A stretch of 6,069 nt of DNA from Candidatus Gottesmanbacteria bacterium (GTDB lineage Bacteria > Patescibacteriota > Microgenomatia > UBA10105 > UBA927): contig JAPLWC010000045.1 of assembly GCA_026396845.1 (NCBI GenBank), positions 1 through 6,069 of the forward strand, given 5' to 3'. Positions 1 to 5,756 of this stretch are shown one piece after another; positions within the stretch are counted from its first letter, which is position 1; the number at the start of each line of letters is the position of its first letter. Both the position numbers and the translations under genes were made by a program. The notes below the pieces were generated by a model. That model was not told the origin of the DNA, did no database searches, and saw only the letters and a list, made by a program, of their open reading frames with translations.

Positions 1-1
1 G

Positions 2-394
2 ACCTTCAGCGCCGGATTTATCCCGCTTCTTGTGTTCATCGCTTCGTTTTTTAACAAAAAAGCAGTGTGGCGACTGGGCTGGCTTGATTTTACCTGCGGA
101 GGGCTTTCCATCTTTGGGCTTCTCTTGTGGTTGGCGACAAGAGTCGGGAATATTGCAATCATATTCAGTATTCTGGCCGATGTACTGGCTGCGGTTCCGA
201 CTATCATTAAATCATACAGAGCACCGCAGTCGGAAAGCTATGGTATATATTTTGCAGGTTTGATAGGCGTCGTTATAACACTTCTTACAATTACGACATG
301 GAATTTTGCCACATGGGGATTCCCAATATATTTGGTTGTCATTAACTTTCTCTTGTTTGTTCTAATAAAATTTCCAATAAAAAAACGCCTGTGA
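2..394 (+). CDS. Integral membrane protein, 5' end cut off by the window (CPR-type, PQ-loop-like)
   Basis: The frame is open from base 2 (ACC TTC AGC) to a TGA at 392-394, giving 130 residues with no convincing start. The GTG at 32 is internal to a hydrophobic stretch, so the gene very probably begins upstream of the window. The product is almost entirely hydrophobic, with about four membrane helices visible (GFIPLLVFIASFF; GLSIFGLLLWLA; a run around AIIFSILADVLAAVP; two more near the C-terminus), and it ends in a basic KKRL tail. The segment ADVLAAVPTIIKSYRAPQSES resembles a signature I associate with small membrane proteins of candidate-phyla bacteria and is faintly like the PQ-loop (P-x-I-x-K-x-Y). 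Function and substrate are unknown; a transporter-like role is only a guess. The stop codon doubles as the TG part of the downstream gene's extended -10. Confidence 0.8.
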   Translation, partial: TFSAGFIPLLVFIASFFNKKAVWRLGWLDFTCGGLSIFGLLLWLATRVGNIAIIFSILADVLAAVPTIIKSYRAPQSESYGIYFAGLIGVVITLLTITTWNFATWGFPIYLVVINFLLFVLIKFPIKKRL

Positions 395-400
395 TATAGT
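392..400 (+). promoter_or_regulatory. Extended -10 promoter for the 409 gene
   Basis: TGA-TATAGT (TGn motif 392-394, hexamer 395-400) lies 8 bases before the ATG at 409. A weak -35 candidate, TTTCCA, lies at 371-376 with an 18-base spacer. A start site 6-8 bases after the hexamer would fall at or next to the ATG, so the transcript would be leaderless. The TG comes from the upstream gene's stop codon. Confidence 0.5.
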
Positions 401-408
401 TGAAGTAT

Positions 409-1515
409 ATGAAACGAATAACCCTTTTCTTCTTTCTTATTGTGACCCTGTTTGGCGTTGCTTCATTTAACCCGGTCCGGGCATTTGAGATTCGGGAAGG
501 GGATGAAAATAAGACTGTCACCGTTCCCAAAGATACGGTTATCAAAGGATCACTGCTTGCTGCCGCAAATTCAGTGGTTGTCGACGGAACAATACAAGGT
601 GATCTGTACTGCGCCGGGCAAACGATCATCATACGCGGCACGATTGCGGGTGATGTTCTGTGTGCCGGACAAACGCTCACCATTGGTGGTACTGTCGGAG
701 GGAATATCCGCTCCATCGGGCAACTCCTTACGATTGCGGGTCCTGTGAAACGGAACGTGGTTGTGGTAGGTCAAACGGTAAGTGTCGCGCCGGAAGCAGT
801 GATTTCAGGAGAGATTCTGGCCGCAGGACAGACGATAAATCTCAATACAACGATCGGCGGCGACGTAAATGTGGTTGCCCAGTCCGTTTTGTTGGGAGAA
901 AACGCCCGTATAGCCGGAGATTTTACCTATACTAGCCCGACAGTAGCATCGGAAGCGACGGGCGCGGCGATTACAGGAAAAGTATCGCACATCATTTCAA
1001 AAAAACTAGAACCGAAGCCGTTAACAGCCAATAAATTGATGCCTAAAGCAAACCCATGGCCGGCGCGGGCTGCGGGATCAATCGTTTTTTACCTCATTCT
1101 CGGGGCGTTGGTTGTCCTCATAGCAAGAGAGAAAGTATTGCGGATAACGCAACAAATGGTTGCACGTCCATGGTTTGACGGACTCGTTGGGTTTCTCACG
1201 ATTATTCTCGCTCCGGTTGCGATTATGATGGTTGCCATAACCATTATCGGGATACCGGTTGCCATAATTCTGGGTATCATATTTGCGGTGATGATCGTAT
1301 TGTCGAGGATCTATGTTTCCGTGATTGTCGGGGACAAACTGTTGTCCGCAATCGGCAAGAAGAAGTCCGGCTTATTATTGCAGGTTATTATTGGCGTGAT
1401 CGTTATAGAATTGCTGATTAAAGTTCCGGTTCTCGGACTCCTCGTATCAGCTGGTGCCACACTCTGGGGTTTGGGCGGCATCGTCATGAATTTCGGAAAA
1501 CGAAAAGCGAAATAA
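409..1515 (+). CDS. Exported beta-helix-like ('polymer-forming') protein with C-terminal membrane domain
   Basis: The product has 368 residues from ATG 409. A TTG at 400 is in frame but overlaps the -10 box, so ATG is preferred. Residues 1-25 form a signal peptide (KR, then a Phe/Leu-rich core, ending near PVRA). Residues about 34-172 hold short repeats of roughly 17 residues in the pattern G-T-[IV]-x-G-[DN]-[VIL]-x-x-x-G-Q-[ST]-[LIV], for example GTIQGDLYCAGQTIII and GTIAGDVLCAGQTLTI. This is the spacing of right-handed beta-helix or bactofilin-like folds. A low-complexity linker with prolines (about 173-220) leads to four or five hydrophobic helices (about 224-240, 258-281, 282-308, 322-362) and a basic tail. 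Databases often call such proteins polymer-forming cytoskeletal proteins. The signal peptide argues that the helix lies outside the membrane, possibly as an envelope scaffold, which is inference. The gene ends 3 bases from the convergent SHOCT gene. Confidence 0.85.
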   Translation: MKRITLFFFLIVTLFGVASFNPVRAFEIREGDENKTVTVPKDTVIKGSLLAAANSVVVDGTIQGDLYCAGQTIIIRGTIAGDVLCAGQTLTIGGTVGGNIRSIGQLLTIAGPVKRNVVVVGQTVSVAPEAVISGEILAAGQTINLNTTIGGDVNVVAQSVLLGENARIAGDFTYTSPTVASEATGAAITGKVSHIISKKLEPKPLTANKLMPKANPWPARAAGSIVFYLILGALVVLIAREKVLRITQQMVARPWFDGLVGFLTIILAPVAIMMVAITIIGIPVAIILGIIFAVMIVLSRIYVSVIVGDKLLSAIGKKKSGLLLQVIIGVIVIELLIKVPVLGLLVSAGATLWGLGGIVMNFGKRKAK

Positions 1516-1518
1516 CGG

Positions 1519-1767
1519 TTACGCGATATCTTTTTTCATTTCCAAAAACTCGCGCTTGGTGATTTCACCTTTTGCGTATCGCTTTTTCAGGATTTGCAGT
1601 GCCGTCTCCTCTCCGTGGTCGAGTTTCTCGTTGTCGCTCATATCGTCACGATCGCGCCGGTGAGCGGCAATTGCCCAAATTAAAAGGATGACTCCAAGGA
1701 TAAGAAAAATCGGGAATAATCCGAATCCTGAGAATCCTCCATAGTAATGCGGATACATCATAAACAT
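1519..1767 (-). CDS. Small SHOCT-domain membrane protein
   Basis: The product has 82 residues. An aromatic/glycine N-terminus (MYPHYYGGFSGFG) precedes one membrane helix (about residues 17-35, LFPIFLILGVILLIWAIAA), a very basic and acidic stretch (HRRDRDDMSDNEK), and a C-terminal SHOCT motif (about 55-81: ALQILKKRYAKGEITKREF, then LEMKKDI). SHOCT is a short domain at the ends of many bacterial proteins, often membrane-anchored, thought to mediate oligomerisation or binding; the specific role here is unknown. The start at 1767 is supported by AAAGGAG 8 bases upstream on the minus strand, the only clear Shine-Dalgarno in the window. The gene lies 70 bases downstream of the thermonuclease on the same strand but has its own candidate promoter. 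Its 3' end nearly touches the convergent gene. Confidence 0.88.
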   Translation of the reverse strand: MFMMYPHYYGGFSGFGLFPIFLILGVILLIWAIAAHRRDRDDMSDNEKLDHGEETALQILKKRYAKGEITKREFLEMKKDIA

Positions 1768-1775
1768 AGATATGT

Positions 1776-1799
1776 CTCCTTTCCAAACGTACTATACCA
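1776..1799 (-). promoter_or_regulatory. Extended -10 and Shine-Dalgarno of the SHOCT gene
   Basis: On the minus strand, TGG-TATAGT (hexamer 1791-1796, TGn at 1797-1799) is followed by AAAGGAG (1776-1782) and then, after 8 bases, the ATG at 1767. The -35 position (about 1814-1819, AGGCTT) is poor, as is common with extended -10 promoters. This gene therefore has a true 5' leader of about 17 bases, unlike the plus-strand genes here. Confidence 0.55.
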
Positions 1800-1837
1800 A
1801 ATTATTCTGAGAAAAGCCTGAAACTTTTACGGTCGGC

Positions 1838-2485
1838 TTACCGCAAGCAATCCGGGGCAAGGGTGAAGCCGGCTGCGGATGCTTCTTTTTCGGAACAGAA
1901 GAACTGTTCTCCCATATCCGCATCCAAAACGATTTGGTTATAGTGCCGGCAGTTTGGCAAATGGTAATAATGGGTCCATGTCGCTTTGTCGATATTCCCT
2001 TTGATGGTACAGTTGGGGCTCGGAGGAGTGGGGGAAACTTGTTTACACAGTGACGAGTGTATCCCGCGGGCATTATCCGTTGCATCCTTGTAGGCTGCTT
2101 TCAACTGCTCGTTTTTACTGTTTTTCGTATAGTCGGGACGGGCAAGACCCTCTTTAAGCATGACTTCGTTTACGAGCGTCGTTCCCACATAGACTAATCC
2201 CATTCTTCTTCCATACGTATCCCTTTTTTCTTCGGTTATTTTCACCGTTTTTCTAAGCACTAAATCACTCAGCTTCTTTTTTGCTTCATCGGCGCCGCAA
2301 CGGGATAGTTCAGGCGCATCCGCGCCGAGTAACCTCACCCTGTCGCCGCTCCCCAGAGTAAACGTATCCCCGTCGTGCACGTCAACGACGGTCATACCAT
2401 GTTGTTGAGAGAAAAAGTAGAAGCCGTTGATGCCCAGTGATGCGGCAAGGAGGAGGAGGATTGCGTACGAGCCAACACGCTTCAT
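1838..2485 (-). CDS. Membrane-anchored thermonuclease (SNase family) with C-terminal Cys/His domain
   Basis: The product has 215 residues. Residues about 7-25 form a signal anchor (YAILLLLAASLGINGFYFF). A staphylococcal-nuclease-like OB-fold domain spans about 31-147. All residues used by the S. aureus enzyme appear conserved: D40 in DGDTF (Asp21), R51/D56/E59 in RLLGADAPE (Arg35, Asp40, Glu43) and R93 in DTYGR (Arg87). The family cleaves DNA and RNA with calcium. A proline-rich linker (SPTPPSPN) leads to a tail (about 159-215) of the form C-x-IKGN ... HYYHLPNCRHYN ... GEQFFCSE-x-EA-x-AAGF, with Cys at 159, 179, 197 and 213 plus histidines. It resembles the Ada-type metal-binding-like tail seen after some bacterial SNases, so zinc binding is plausible but not shown. 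The enzyme probably acts outside the membrane, perhaps in nucleic-acid salvage. The start at 2485 is the only one that keeps the full anchor. Confidence 0.93.
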   Translation of the reverse strand: MKRVGSYAILLLLAASLGINGFYFFSQQHGMTVVDVHDGDTFTLGSGDRVRLLGADAPELSRCGADEAKKKLSDLVLRKTVKITEEKRDTYGRRMGLVYVGTTLVNEVMLKEGLARPDYTKNSKNEQLKAAYKDATDNARGIHSSLCKQVSPTPPSPNCTIKGNIDKATWTHYYHLPNCRHYNQIVLDADMGEQFFCSEKEASAAGFTLAPDCLR

Positions 2486-2491
2486 ACAACT

Positions 2492-2502
2492 ATCCTATCA
2501 TA
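2492..2502 (-). promoter_or_regulatory. Candidate -10 region of the thermonuclease gene
   Basis: On the minus strand, two overlapping -10-like hexamers precede the ATG at 2485: TATGAT (2497-2502, 11 bases away) and TAGGAT (2492-2497, 6 bases away). No Shine-Dalgarno is visible, and no good -35 sits at the right spacing. The call is weak because the spacer is AT-rich. Confidence 0.3.
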
Positions 2503-2540
2503 TTATTTCTCTGCCCTTGCACTCTGTAAACGAACGTGTA

Positions 2541-2546
2541 TATGAT
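2541..2546 (+). promoter_or_regulatory. -10 box of the small two-helix protein gene
   Basis: TATGAT lies 8 bases before the ATG at 2555. A weak -35, TTGCAC, is at 2517-2522 (18-base spacer). The in-frame ATG at 2549 is only 2 bases behind the hexamer and would not be in a normal transcript, so it is disfavoured. Confidence 0.4.
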
Positions 2547-2554
2547 AGATGTAT

Positions 2555-2830
2555 ATGAAAGTAGCATCGTTGATTCGCCATCACAGGTTGTTTTTTGTAT
2601 TCCTGGTTCTTTTTCTTCTTGTCGGTGCTTTTGATCTACTCAATCTCGACCGTTTTTGTTACAAAGCCATTTGTGATGCGGCTTCGCCGATTTCGGGCAG
2701 CCCATGCCCGCCGTACTACGATATTCCCATCTGGAACGTCTACTTGTCACTTGCGATTCTTGCCGCGCTCTATCACGTGCACGATGAGATTCGTACCTCA
2801 AACAGACATCTTTCTTCCCACAAACACTGA
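2555..2830 (+). CDS. Small two-helix membrane protein, function unknown
   Basis: The product has 91 residues from ATG 2555; an alternative ATG at 2549 adds MY but overlaps the likely transcription start. A basic N-terminus (RHHR) precedes helix 1 (about 12-29, LFFVFLVLFLLVGAFDLL). A loop with three cysteines (C35, C40, C51) and the proline/glycine-rich SPISGSPCPPYYDIP follows, then helix 2 (about 58-74, PIWNVYLSLAILAALYHV) and a charged, histidine-rich tail ending SSHKH. With inside-positive ends the loop would be outside, where the cysteines could form disulfides or bind metal; this is inference. I do not recognise the family. It is transcribed divergently from the thermonuclease across a 69-base spacer. 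Coding status rests on the clean membrane topology, the promoter-like -10 and the absence of a better overlapping frame. Confidence 0.65.
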   Translation: MKVASLIRHHRLFFVFLVLFLLVGAFDLLNLDRFCYKAICDAASPISGSPCPPYYDIPIWNVYLSLAILAALYHVHDEIRTSNRHLSSHKH

Positions 2831-2863
2831 CCGCTATTTTTCTTCGTGGAAGAGACTCTGAAG

Positions 2864-2892
2864 TTGATTGTTAAACTCAAATATCCTATAAT
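2864..2892 (+). promoter_or_regulatory. Strong sigma-70-type promoter of the AAA+ gene
   Basis: TTGATT (2864-2869), a 17-base spacer, and a perfect TATAAT (2887-2892). The ATG at 2901 is 8 bases behind the -10, so initiation would fall at or one to two bases before the start codon. No Shine-Dalgarno is present. This is the best-matching promoter in the window. Confidence 0.7.
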
Positions 2893-2900
2893 TGGCGTCT

Positions 2901-4442
2901 ATGAGCGCTGAAAAAAAAGATACAACCAGATTAGGTTTTATGAAGCGCGGAAGACAGGAAAGAGAAGAAAAGACTGAAGAAGGAAATTTCGTTGTTACGA
3001 TTGAGGACGATAAAGAACTTTATAATTTTCTTAGACCTCTTAAGGGATTCATCAGGTTTGCTCCTCAAGAATTTCGACTCGGTTATACTCCCCTGACAGG
3101 TGTATTACAAGAGGTTGAATTATCCGTTTCGACTACTGGGCAAGAAATTGGTTTTGAAGCAAGATTCTTGAGGGGTGGCATCAGCTCTTCTCTCCCAATT
3201 CCTTACTCTACAGAACATCTCAAGAAACGTCTTAATCCTGTTGGTTTAAAAGTGGAAACATCTGAAACCCCAGATTCTGGACACGTTCTGGCCAAAAGAA
3301 CAAATATTGGAACACCAAGCTCTAATTTCTGGCCAGACTTGTTCGTAATACAAGATATAACAGAAGAAGATTCTTTACGCGGCCTTGAAATTAGCAATCT
3401 GCATTCTCTTTTTACAGAGTGGAGAAAAATTGAAGATTTTAATCAATTCACAAAAGAGGTTGGTAACTTTTGTTTAACTGTTCAAGCACTTGTCGAGGCA
3501 GTCTATATAGAAGCCAATCAAAAAATTCCTAAAATGGAGCTTGTTTTGCGAAAAGAACCAATTGACAAAAAGATTTTATTAGCTGCTGTCGGAGAGGAGC
3601 GAACCGTGTCGTTAACAGAAACTACTGAAACAGAAACTGTTGAAGTACCAGCGGTTATCTTTGAAGACATTGGCGGGCAGAAAGATGCAGTAGAAAAACT
3701 TAGGGAGATTAGTTTTGCCCTAAAAAATCCTGAAAGTTTTCAACGATGGGGATCACGACTCCCTAAAGGAGTCCTTTTAGTCGGTTCACCAGGAAATGGC
3801 AAGACTTTGTTGGGAAAGGCGATGGCACATGAGGCAAAGGCGTGTTTTGTACCAGTGAATATATCTGATATTCTCAGTTGTTGGGTAGGAAGATCTGAAG
3901 GAAAAGTAACGGCACTTTTTGACGAAGCAAAGAGAAGAGATGGAAAAACAATCCTCTTTTTTGATGAAATTGACGCCTTGGGAAGAAGTAGAGATAAAAC
4001 TACTCATGATTATACAGCCTCTCTTCTATTAACGATTAACCAAAACATGGACGGGATAAGAGTAAACCCTAATGTTATTGTTCTGGGGACTACAAATAAA
4101 AAAGAGGATATTGACCCAGCTTTATTGCGAGAGGGACGGTTTGATATGATTATAAATGTTCCATTGCCTGACACTATTGGAAGAGTAGAGATTTTGGCCA
4201 TTCATATGGCCAAAGCGGAGAAGGAAGCAGGCGGCAAGGTTTTTGATGAGATTAACCTACGTTCTCTATCTGAAAAAACAGAAGGATCAAGCGGGGCTCG
4301 TCTAGTAGAAATTATAAGACGAGTAACCTGGAAGAGGGGAGTTCGAGAAGCAAAAGCTAAAGAAGAAGGCCAGTCGGTTGATCGTCCTTTTATTACCACA
4401 GAGGAGATTTTAGAGGTTATTGAAAGTTATGAAGAGAGATGA
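2901..4442 (+). CDS. Classic-clade AAA+ ATPase with unrecognised N-terminal half
   Basis: The product has 513 residues from ATG 2901 (a TTG at 2892 overlaps the -10 box). Residues 1-30 are charged and lysine/glutamate-rich. Residues about 31-235 form a region I cannot assign. A Thr/Glu linker (TETTETETVEVP) leads to one AAA module: EDIGGQKDAVEKL, Walker A GSPGNGKT (295-302), pore-loop-like WVG (328-330), Walker B ILFFDEID (D355, E356), sensor-1 N399 in GTTN, arginine fingers R410 and R413 in LLREGRFD, and GSSGARL in the lid. The set is complete, so the ATPase is probably active as a ring. It resembles Cdc48/proteasomal-ATPase/FtsH-type modules, but there is no membrane helix and no HExxH protease, so it is not FtsH. 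A role in substrate unfolding or remodelling is inferred. The gene is visibly AT-richer than its neighbours and uses mostly AGA for arginine, suggesting transfer. Confidence 0.9.
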   Translation: MSAEKKDTTRLGFMKRGRQEREEKTEEGNFVVTIEDDKELYNFLRPLKGFIRFAPQEFRLGYTPLTGVLQEVELSVSTTGQEIGFEARFLRGGISSSLPIPYSTEHLKKRLNPVGLKVETSETPDSGHVLAKRTNIGTPSSNFWPDLFVIQDITEEDSLRGLEISNLHSLFTEWRKIEDFNQFTKEVGNFCLTVQALVEAVYIEANQKIPKMELVLRKEPIDKKILLAAVGEERTVSLTETTETETVEVPAVIFEDIGGQKDAVEKLREISFALKNPESFQRWGSRLPKGVLLVGSPGNGKTLLGKAMAHEAKACFVPVNISDILSCWVGRSEGKVTALFDEAKRRDGKTILFFDEIDALGRSRDKTTHDYTASLLLTINQNMDGIRVNPNVIVLGTTNKKEDIDPALLREGRFDMIINVPLPDTIGRVEILAIHMAKAEKEAGGKVFDEINLRSLSEKTEGSSGARLVEIIRRVTWKRGVREAKAKEEGQSVDRPFITTEEILEVIESYEER

Positions 4443-4444
4443 AA

Positions 4445-4468
4445 GATCTGGTTGGAAAATTCCAGATC
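4445..4468 (+). terminator. Stem-loop behind the AAA+ gene, possible terminator
   Basis: GATCTGG (4445-4451) and CCAGATC (4462-4468) form a perfect 7-bp stem with a 10-base loop, starting 2 bases after the TGA at 4440-4442. No T-run follows, so intrinsic termination is doubtful; 3'-end protection is equally possible. The rest of the spacer up to 4547 holds only a short ACCC-TCC-GGGT hairpin (4485-4495) and no recognisable gene. Confidence 0.35.
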
Positions 4469-4547
4469 GGATGCGTCTATGTACACCCTCCGGGTACTGG
4501 GTAAATTAGCTTGGCACCTGTTCTTTCTTCATTCTTAAAGCGTTCTC

Positions 4548-4556
4548 TGTTACAAT
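4548..4556 (+). promoter_or_regulatory. Extended -10 promoter of ychF
   Basis: TGT-TACAAT (TGn 4548-4550, hexamer 4551-4556) lies 6 bases before the ATG at 4563. The -35 candidate TTCATT (4528-4533, 17-base spacer) is weak. No Shine-Dalgarno is present. Confidence 0.5.
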
Positions 4557-4562
4557 CCGATC

Positions 4563-5666
4563 ATGAATCTCAAAATCGGGATTGTCGGGCTGGCGAATGT
4601 GGGGAAGTCGACGCTATTTAATGCACTATTAAAAAAACAGGTGGCATTTGCGGCAAATTATCCCTTTGCAACGATTGAACCCAACATCGGCGTCGTGCCG
4701 GTACCGGACGACCGCCTTGAACGGTTAGCCGAAATAACGAAGTCTGAAGAAAAAATGGATACATTGCCGCCCATCCGGCCCGCAACCGTCGAGTTTGTGG
4801 ATATTGCGGGACTGGTCAAAGGTGCATCGGAAGGACAGGGGTTGGGGAATAAATTCCTGTCGCATATCCGCGAGGTACATATTATTTGTCATCTCGTTCG
4901 TTTTTTTCCCGACCCGAATATTGTCCATGTGGCAGGAAATGTAGATCCGAAGCGCGACCGGGAAATTGTGGAAACGGAATTGATACTTGCCGACCTACAG
5001 ACGCTTGCAAAGCAGGCAGAACCCAAACAAACAGCGACGAAGGAAGAACACTCCCGATGGGCTGTTATTACAAAACTGAAAGCCGGGCTGGATGCGGGTA
5101 CACTCGCAAGCAGCGTGATAACCAATCCTGAAGAACGGGTGGTCGTTCGCGATTTACAGTTGCTTACGATGAAACCGATGCTCTACGTAGCAAATGTGTC
5201 CGAAGATCAGTTAAAAGAGAAGAACGATATTCTTTCAATATGCGCCGAAACGGAAGCACAGCTGGCCGGATTATCAGAGTCGGAACAGAAAGAATATTTA
5301 CAATCTTTAGGGCTTGCGGCATCAGGTTTGGACAGGCTCATCCAAAAAGCGTACAAAATGCTGGGGCTGATTTCATTTCTCACGTGCGGGGTTATCGAAG
5401 CACGTGCCTGGACCATAGAAAACGGCACCAAAGCGCCCCAAGCTGCCGGCGTTATCCACACGGATTTTGAAAAAAAGTTTATAAAGGCCGATTGCATATC
5501 CTACACGGATTTCGTGACGGTGGGCGGGCCCGCCTCGACTCGCGGAGACGCATCGTCGACGCGAGGCGGGTGGAAAAAAGCCCGGGAATTTGGCAAAGTG
5601 CGAAGTGAAGGCAAAGAATATATAGTTAAAGATGGCGACGTTATTGAGTTTAAGATAGGGACATAA
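4563..5666 (+). CDS. ychF: Obg-family translation-associated ATPase YchF (with 14-residue insertion)
   Basis: The product has 367 residues, full length for the family (about 363). It is a universally conserved P-loop NTPase of the Obg group that prefers ATP and associates with ribosomes. Visible in order: G1 GLANVGKST (9-17), the YPFATIEPN switch region (33-41), G3 DIAG (80-83) followed by LVKGASEGQGLGNKFL, the hallmark H-x-VR-x-F (HLVRFF, 110-115), the helical/coiled-coil arm (about 130-195), the nucleotide-base motif NVSE (211-214) and a C-terminal TGS domain (about 282-366) with DFEKKFIKAD and EGKEYIVKDGDVIEF. Residues 323-336 (PASTRGDASSTRGG) are encoded by a GC-rich inverted-repeat element inserted in frame; without it the spacing from DF to GK matches other YchF proteins. 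The start is fixed by the P-loop and by the -10 six bases upstream. The ychF-rpsF order is also seen in Bacillus. Confidence 0.97.
   Translation: MNLKIGIVGLANVGKSTLFNALLKKQVAFAANYPFATIEPNIGVVPVPDDRLERLAEITKSEEKMDTLPPIRPATVEFVDIAGLVKGASEGQGLGNKFLSHIREVHIICHLVRFFPDPNIVHVAGNVDPKRDREIVETELILADLQTLAKQAEPKQTATKEEHSRWAVITKLKAGLDAGTLASSVITNPEERVVVRDLQLLTMKPMLYVANVSEDQLKEKNDILSICAETEAQLAGLSESEQKEYLQSLGLAASGLDRLIQKAYKMLGLISFLTCGVIEARAWTIENGTKAPQAAGVIHTDFEKKFIKADCISYTDFVTVGGPASTRGDASSTRGGWKKAREFGKVRSEGKEYIVKDGDVIEFKIGT
5523..5571 (+). repeat. Palindromic element A, inside ychF
   Basis: CCCGCCTCG (5529-5537) and CGAGGCGGG (5562-5570) are perfect 9-base inverted arms; inside, GACG (5547-5550) pairs with CGTC (5554-5557) around CAT. 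The copy spans 42 bases, exactly 14 codons. It is preceded directly by GGCGGG (5523-5528), which repeats the right arm's terminal six bases and could be a target duplication; together GGCGGG and CCCGCC form a 12-base perfect palindrome. It shares the outer GCCCGCC...GGCGGGT with elements B and C, except that the base before CCCGCC here is G. Confidence 0.85.
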
Positions 5667-5678
5667 AAATGGGGATGC

Positions 5679-5719
5679 CTGCCCGCCATCGCTGCGCTCA
5701 GGCGCTTGCAGGCGGGTAG
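5679..5719 (+). repeat. Palindromic element B, between ychF and the residual ychF tail
   Basis: The outer stem CCCGCC (5682-5687) with GGCGGG (5711-5716) extends outward by a G-T wobble and two pairs (5679-5681 with 5717-5719). The inner stem GCGC (5694-5697) pairs with GCGC (5702-5705) around a TCAG loop. GCCTGC (5677-5682) can alternatively pair with GCAGGC (5708-5713). It starts 12 bases after the ychF stop. No T-run follows, so it is not a standard terminator, but a hairpin here could still shape mRNA 3' ends. Confidence 0.8.
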
Positions 5720-5742
5720 TGGAATTTAAAATTGGGACGTGA
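5716..5742 (+). pseudogene. Residual second copy of the ychF 3' end
   Basis: Read from 5716, this stretch encodes V-V-E-F-K-I-G-T and a TGA stop. The true end of ychF (5640-5666) encodes V-I-E-F-K-I-G-T and TAA. The two match at 19 of 27 bases. Of seven differences in sense codons, six are at third positions and silent; the other changes Ile to Val. That pattern means both copies diverged while coding for the same peptide, so this is probably the original or a foreign ychF tail left behind by recombination. It has no start or upstream coding frame of its own. Its TGA overlaps the extended -10 of rpsF. Confidence 0.75.
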
Positions 5743-5748
5743 TATTAT
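5740..5748 (+). promoter_or_regulatory. Extended -10 promoter of rpsF
   Basis: TGA-TATTAT (TGn 5740-5742, hexamer 5743-5748) lies 8 bases before the ATG at 5757. No good -35 and no Shine-Dalgarno are visible. The TGn is the stop codon of the residual ychF tail, the same arrangement as at 392-400. Confidence 0.5.
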
Positions 5749-5756
5749 TAGCCACT

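Noticed and set aside
400..408. TTG 400 as the start of the beta-helix protein
   Set aside because: It overlaps the -10 hexamer and adds only three residues before a good ATG with a clean signal peptide. The same logic rejects TTG 2892 and GTG 5739.
571..935. Overlapping open frames on both strands within the beta-helix gene
   Set aside because: They are low-quality, arginine-rich or repetitive translations that follow the repeats of the real gene, with no promoter or start signals.
1516..1560. Intrinsic terminator with the T-run near 1531-1536
   Set aside because: No stable stem precedes the T-run (only three-base complementarity), and the T-run lies in the coding end of the SHOCT gene, encoding its lysines.
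2901..4442. FtsH protease
   Set aside because: The AAA module is similar, but there is no N-terminal membrane helix and no HExxH metalloprotease domain after the ATPase.
4443..4547. A hidden gene or RNA between the AAA+ gene and ychF
   Set aside because: Only short open frames and two small hairpins are present, with no tRNA- or riboswitch-like architecture that I can recognise.
5679..5719. Element B as a plain rho-independent terminator of ychF
   Set aside because: No T-run follows, and the same outer arms recur inside two coding sequences, so a repeat family explains it better.
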